From: Candidatus Brockarchaeota archaeon
Lineage (GTDB): Archaea > Thermoproteota > EX4484-205 > DTQO01
DNA length: 5,879 bases
Reading direction: 5' to 3'
Assembly (NCBI GenBank): GCA_017601265.1
Contig: JAFNJA010000125.1
Location: 1 to 5,879, forward strand
The notes under the pieces are model-generated. The model was not told the DNA's origin, did not search any database, and saw only the letters and a list, made by a program, of their open reading frames with translations. Shown here one piece after another: positions 5,288 to 5,879 of the stretch (the first letter of the stretch is position 1; every line of letters begins with the position of its first letter). The position numbers and the translations under genes are program-made.

Positions 5288-5528
5288 ATCTAAATATCGG
5301 AGTTCCATAATCTATCCTTGATAACGCGCTTAATGATTTCAAAATCCTCTTTTTCCAGATATCTATGATTGAATTCCAGGTGTTGATCTTTCCTTCGATC
5401 ATTTCTATGGTTCCGTCAACGGACCTGTCCTTCAGCGTCCTGGCCTTTTCAGGATGCTCCTCGTTCACGAACCACTTGACGGCTACCGACGGGTCCGGGA
5501 CGAAGCGCCGTATCTCGCATCCCTCCAA
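5271..5528 (-). pseudogene. Truncated PIN-domain toxin (VapC remnant)
   Basis: An 85-codon frame whose first 43 residues match the N-terminus of a VapC toxin: RRFVPDPSVAVKWFVNEE (7-24), keeping the first catalytic Asp12, then PEKARTLKDRSVDGTIEM (26-43). Similarity to the PIN fold ends there, near base 5400; the remaining 42 residues are unrelated, AT-rich and lack the other acidic residues, so no ribonuclease should result. Pro11 and Pro13 around the Asp are also unusual, where Leu and Ala/Ser are common. The only start is TTG 5528, inside the antitoxin gene. The frame ends within the 3' end of arsM, on the opposite strand. The break looks like a deletion or recombination junction rather than a simple frameshift, because the rest of the PIN domain is not found in the other frames. 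Confidence 0.7.
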
Positions 5529-5770
5529 GGCCTTACCGTCAGCGCGCTGTCGTACCTAACTGCTCCGTACCTCTTCTTTATTTCCCCGTATAGGTCATCG
5601 ACCATCCTGCTGGCTTCCATGATCTCCGCCCTGTTTCTTCCGCGCGCCGCCCGTTCCAATTTTGCCCTCTCCTCTATGAACCTCCTGACGACCTCGGACC
5701 GGTTGACGTGCCTAAGTTTTCTCATCTCCCTCCTTAGTTTCTCGTGGACCCTGACGGTTATGCTGGCCAC
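5483..5770 (-). CDS. Ribbon-helix-helix antitoxin (VapB/CopG-like)
   Basis: A 95-residue basic protein. Residues 3-9 (SITVRVH) form the DNA-binding ribbon strand, followed by two helices, EKLRREMRKLRHV (10-22) and RSEVVRRFIEERAKLERA (24-41), the classic RHH layout with S25-E26-V27 at the start of the second helix. The C-terminal part (MVDDLYGEIKKRYGAVRYDSALTVRPWRDARYG, given in parts at 57-70 and 71-88) is the usual toxin-wrapping tail. It starts at GTG 5770; the ATG at 5784 is out of frame. A TATA box about 34 nt upstream gives a leader near 8 nt with no Shine-Dalgarno. It overlaps the toxin remnant by 46 nt, more than usual, so its last few residues may be altered. With its toxin broken, it may persist as an orphan repressor or antidote. 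Confidence 0.8.
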   Translation of the reverse strand: MASITVRVHEKLRREMRKLRHVNRSEVVRRFIEERAKLERAARGRNRAEIMEASRMVDDLYGEIKKRYGAVRYDSALTVRPWRDARYGASSRTRR

Positions 5771-5799
5771 TTTGATGTCATTACTTTTTATTTGCGTTT

Positions 5800-5808
5800 G
5801 TTATAAGG
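5800..5808 (-). promoter_or_regulatory. TATA box of the RHH antitoxin gene
   Basis: On the minus strand the sequence reads CCTTATAAC, a good box A. The predicted transcript start is near 5778, about 8 nt before GTG 5770. Confidence 0.55.
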
Positions 5809-5814
5809 CTTCTT

Positions 5815-5826
5815 TCGCGATCGCGA
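5815..5826. promoter_or_regulatory. Perfect 12-bp palindrome upstream of the RHH antitoxin promoter
   Basis: TCGCGATCGCGA is fully self-complementary and ends 6 bp upstream of the TATA box on the minus strand, next to the expected BRE. RHH antitoxins bind palindromes near their own promoters, so an operator is possible. It also contains GCGATCGC, which can be abundant for unrelated reasons in some genomes. Confidence 0.35.
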
Positions 5827-5879
5827 GCTGGTAAACTGAACCACTGGAGACCCTCGAATTTGGCTGCAATCCATGAAAC

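Noticed and set aside
5454..5834. 126-codon plus frame across the RHH antitoxin gene
   Set aside because: It is a Leu/Ser-rich antisense shadow of the RHH antitoxin and toxin remnant.

Overview
The window looks archaeal. Several genes are preceded by A/T-rich TATA-like boxes (box A) about 25-40 nt upstream of the start, with little or no 5' leader and weak Shine-Dalgarno signals. The proteins (Cas6 of the Cys-rich PF10040 kind, AbrB-PIN and ribbon-helix-helix-PIN pairs, an AF_0612-like clan AA aspartic protease, a short archaeal-type pyrophosphatase) fit an archaeon. TTG and GTG starts are used freely. I cannot name the lineage.

Layout, left to right. (1) Bases 1-759, minus strand: a Cas6-type CRISPR RNA endoribonuclease, cut by the left edge, GC-rich, with its own TATA box. 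No CRISPR array is visible here. (2) About 660 bases with no convincing gene, holding a perfect hairpin and a possible terminator. (3) A small aspartic protease (minus) divergent from an AbrB/VapB antitoxin-PIN/VapC toxin pair (plus). A perfect 7-bp inverted repeat lies between the antitoxin TATA box and its ATG and looks like an autoregulatory operator; the antitoxin mRNA is probably leaderless. (4) A complete inorganic pyrophosphatase (minus), convergent with vapC. (5) A more AT-rich xylose-isomerase-like TIM-barrel gene (minus), divergent from arsM across one TATA element that reads well in both directions. (6) arsM, an arsenite S-adenosylmethionine methyltransferase with all the expected cysteines (plus). 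(7) A second toxin-antitoxin locus (minus): an intact ribbon-helix-helix VapB followed by a PIN toxin that keeps only about its first 43 residues and then runs into unrelated AT-rich sequence. A 12-bp perfect palindrome lies just upstream of its promoter.

The genes do not form one operon or pathway. The window reads as an accessory region carrying defence and stress genes (Cas6, one intact and one broken toxin-antitoxin pair, a small protease, arsenic detoxification) around a housekeeping pyrophosphatase. Base composition shifts sharply between blocks, which suggests assembly by transfer and partial decay. The most testable novelty is the protease/AbrB-PIN locus with its operator. I found no clear sign of a wholly new multi-gene system.
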